The position numbers were made by a program, and so were the translations under genes. This document shows, piece by piece, positions 52,405 through 53,026 of a stretch of DNA of 53,026 bases (positions within the stretch are counted from its first letter, which is position 1; every line of letters begins with the position of its first letter). Source of the DNA: CAVDHB01 sp963608705 (GTDB lineage: Bacteria; Bacteroidota; Bacteroidia; Bacteroidales; Bacteroidaceae); NCBI GenBank assembly GCA_963608705.1, contig CAVDHB010000022.1:1-53026 (forward strand). Reading direction: 5' to 3'. The notes under the pieces are model-generated. The model was not told the origin of the DNA. It ran no database searches and saw only the letters and a list, made by a program, of their open reading frames with translations.

Positions 52405-52899
52405 ATGATGAAAAAACTGTTTAGCGTATTAGGTCTCTTGACCTTGGTGTTAGGATTCCTTGCCGTCTCCTGCTCAGACGATGACGAAGGTGACATCAAG
52501 GATGGAAAAGCCAATGGTCTTGTCATTGACGGGAAAAATTACAAGTTCGAGGGTGCTCAAGTATCAACTAATGGACTGCTTCAAGCTTCATTCACGAACG
52601 AAGAGGTTATTTCAGACGTAGAGTCCGTTTTAAACACGGAATACTTATATCTAAAACCCGTAGAATACACGGAAGGTGAGACGTTGGATGATAAATCGGG
52701 TGCAGTGGTAAGCACGAACCTTACCAAGCTGGAAAACATCACAAGCGGTTCCGCCACAATCACTAAGGTGACTAAGCAAAGCATTACCGTGAAGTTTGAC
52801 AAACTCACGTTCTCTGTGAATGGGAAATCCTGTACGGTAAACGGTACTTTCGAATTCAGCGGGTCTTACAATCCGAACGAGAACAATGAAGTGATTTAA
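52405..52899 (+). CDS. Small lipoprotein of unknown function
   Basis: A 164-residue lipoprotein: signal peptide KKLFSVLGLLTLVLGFLA with lipobox AVSC, followed by an acidic SDDDEGD linker that in Bacteroidota favours surface export. The mature part is beta-rich (GLVIDGKNYKFEGAQVST, TITKVTKQSITVKFDKLTFSVNGKSCTVNGTFEFSGSYN cut by turns) and resembles no family I can name. ATG 52405 or 52408 start the signal peptide; the frame is open further upstream but crosses the promoter. Its stop codon overlaps the end of the - strand transposase frame by four bases, so an insertion may have set the gene's present end. Confidence 0.75.
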   Translation: MMKKLFSVLGLLTLVLGFLAVSCSDDDEGDIKDGKANGLVIDGKNYKFEGAQVSTNGLLQASFTNEEVISDVESVLNTEYLYLKPVEYTEGETLDDKSGAVVSTNLTKLENITSGSATITKVTKQSITVKFDKLTFSVNGKSCTVNGTFEFSGSYNPNENNEVI

Positions 52900-53026
52900 A
52901 CTTTTGTTCTCTTTTTAATTTTCCTCAAGAAGATTACACAAAAAGCGATATAGTTCCATGATTCCCATGATGAGACGGTCGTATCAAACCTGTTCAGCAA
53001 CGTCCTGAAACTGTCAATCCATGCGT
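52896..53026 (-). CDS. C-terminal end of an IS5-type transposase (partial)
   Basis: On the - strand the frame is open from the window edge to TAA at 52898-52896, 42 codons. It reads WIDSFRTLLNRFDTTVSSW followed by ESWNYIAFCVIFLRKIKKR. This matches the C-terminal end of DDE transposases of the IS5 group as I recall them from Bacteroidota (AW.DSFR.LL.RFDTT..SW...NYIAF). The catalytic residues lie outside the window, so intactness cannot be judged. No terminal inverted repeat is resolved on this side. Confidence 0.7.
   Translation of the reverse strand, partial: AWIDSFRTLLNRFDTTVSSWESWNYIAFCVIFLRKIKKRTKV

Overview
The window reads as chromosomal DNA of a Bacteroidales bacterium. The promoters are of the Bacteroidota type (TTTG or TTG, about 20 bases, then TAnnTTTG). 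Ribosome binding sites are mostly absent. There is a SusC/SusD pair with accessory surface lipoproteins, BACON and leucine-rich-repeat (LRR) lipoproteins, a two-domain MetAP, and an HU protein with an acidic tail. Genus cannot be fixed from this alone. Almost every gene is on the + strand; a winged-helix gene, one tRNA-Pro and a transposase tail at the right edge are on the - strand.

Layout. 0-1.7 kb: an uncharacterised gene and a tandem array built from a palindromic repeat. 1.7-8.5 kb: a very large alpha-2-macroglobulin-like protein coupled to a phytase-like esterase. 8.8-17.4 kb: mfd, a YjbR/MmcQ protein, a metzincin lipoprotein, an aminotransferase, a LolC/E-type permease and nspC, often joined by ATGA overlaps. 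17.4-19.0 kb: a low-GC two-gene module, an ABC-type ATPase plus a DUF4435 (TOPRIM-like) protein, resembling PARIS-type phage defence. 19.2-22.3 kb: map, tsaD, cinA-type amidase and a CBM9-like protein. 22.3-26.0 kb: the four dTDP-L-rhamnose genes. 26.4-41.2 kb: a SusC/SusD locus with two accessory lipoproteins, two LRR lipoproteins, a subtilisin lipoprotein, a DUF1573 protein and a lipocalin-like lipoprotein. It is followed by aminopeptidase P and a papain-like C1B peptidase, so the region looks like a peptide or protein utilisation system. 44.2-45 kb: winged-helix gene and tRNA-Pro. 45.2-50.8 kb: ilvD-ilvB-ilvN and ilvC. 51.0-53.0 kb: a 23-bp direct-repeat array, an HU-like gene, a small lipoprotein and the end of a transposase gene.

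The strongest unannotated signal is a complete transcription attenuator before ilvD. A strong promoter is followed by a 32-residue open frame with the run VVLVVNVLVVL, then a rho-independent terminator whose left arm is also perfectly complementary to a segment inside the leader frame. Other notable items are a family of palindromic, probably mobile repeats (one pair sits in frame inside the macroglobulin gene), a G8 tract early in susC where either a one-base gain or loss ends translation, a triple 22-bp-spaced motif upstream of susC, and the ATPase/DUF4435 pair. All assignments come from reading the sequence and from memory of protein families; nothing was searched.
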